The notes beneath the pieces are model-generated. The model was not told the origin of the DNA and did not search any database. It saw only the letters and a program-made list of their open reading frames with translations. This document shows, one piece after another, positions 13,890-14,122 of a stretch of DNA of 14,122 nucleotides. How positions within the stretch are numbered: the stretch's first letter is position 1; every line of letters begins with the position of its first letter. This stretch comes from Spirochaetales bacterium. Lineage in GTDB: Bacteria > Spirochaetota > Spirochaetia > DSM-27196 > SKKC01. The stretch spans positions 1-14,122 of the forward strand of contig SKKC01000236.1 in NCBI GenBank assembly GCA_007121695.1, given 5' to 3'. The translations under genes were made by a program, and so were the position numbers.

Positions 13890-14122
13890 ATGGACAATCA
13901 TGAAGACGTACAAACAGAACTCCGGCCCGTGGTAATTACCGACGAGCAGGGCGACGTCATTGATCGCACCGTCATGAACGGCAAGGCCTTCCGGAAGAGT
14001 CTCGAGCAGGGAGAACTGTGGACCTATCACGAGCAGACCGGGCGGGTGCTTCCTCCATCCGGGGGACTGCAATTTCTGGAAATGACTGAGGTCGATGGTG
14101 AAATCAGGGTCGTGCTCGCAGC
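13890..14122 (+). CDS. HisI-like protein, degenerate; N-terminal part, cut by window end
   Basis: ATG 13890 follows AGGAG (13879-13883) by 6 nt and the frame stays open for 77 codons to the window edge. The visible residues can be laid against phosphoribosyl-AMP cyclohydrolase (HisI): PVVITDEQGDVIDRTVMNG against PVIVQD..G.VLM.AYMN, KAFRKSLEQGELWTY against .AL..TLETGE.WFY, then a strand ending VVLA. The position right after hisA supports the match. However, the family's LW.KGETSG reads VLPPSGGLQ, and the metal-binding DCDGDA reads TEVDGEI, so the catalytic centre appears lost in this part. Possibilities are an inactive HisI domain fused to a HisE (phosphoribosyl-ATP pyrophosphatase) part beyond the window, or a divergent enzyme. 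Family assignment is moderate and function open. Confidence 0.6.
   Translation, partial: MDNHEDVQTELRPVVITDEQGDVIDRTVMNGKAFRKSLEQGELWTYHEQTGRVLPPSGGLQFLEMTEVDGEIRVVLA

Overview
The window is GC-rich, tightly packed bacterial chromosome. I place it, by inference, in a free-living spirochaete of the Spirochaeta/Alkalispirochaeta/Salinispira type. The reasons are a MurA with Asp in place of the catalytic Cys, a DUF4954-type beta-helix protein, an MGDG-synthase-like lipid glycosyltransferase, and a run of divergent membrane proteins among otherwise ordinary biosynthetic genes. No single marker is decisive, and a 16S or protein search would settle it. No mobile element, CRISPR array, tRNA or rRNA was seen.

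Layout. 1-155 (+) is the DNA-binding tail of an OmpR/PhoB response regulator. 156-442 is the only sizeable intergenic region. It is AT-rich in the middle and holds two perfect DnaA boxes inside an identical 12-bp repeat, plus a 7-bp inverted repeat. 443-3922 (+) is a translationally overlapping three-gene unit: a six-TM protein, a larger six-TM protein with TPR-like repeats, and a DjlA-like membrane J-protein. The first two have the three-TM / soluble domain / three-TM layout of LptF/LptG permeases. The J-protein runs tail-to-tail 92 bp into murA (3831-5111, -), with a perfect 8-bp inverted repeat inside the overlap.

murA is divergent from a threonine unit (5196-7936, +): a ThrA-type aspartate kinase without the homoserine dehydrogenase half, then threonine synthase, joined by an ATGA overlap. 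thrC meets an HD-domain protein (-) with both stop codons sharing CTAG. That protein looks like a CCA-adding/poly(A) polymerase whose nucleotidyltransferase centre has decayed. It follows a DUF4954 beta-helix protein on the same strand (9149-10849, -).

From 10901 rightward (+) lie an MGDG-type glycosyltransferase, pyrC, hisA and the start of a HisI-like gene, spaced 10, 3 and 9 nt and probably co-transcribed. The visible 77 residues of the last gene lack hallmark HisI residues.

Together the genes cover envelope building (MurA, lipid glycosyltransferase, possible LptF/G-like proteins), amino-acid synthesis (Thr, His) and pyrimidine synthesis. I see no complete unknown defence or mobile system. 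The best candidates for new biology are the three-gene membrane unit, the DUF4954 + dead-nucleotidyltransferase/HD pair, the DnaA-box region, and the degenerate HisI-like protein.
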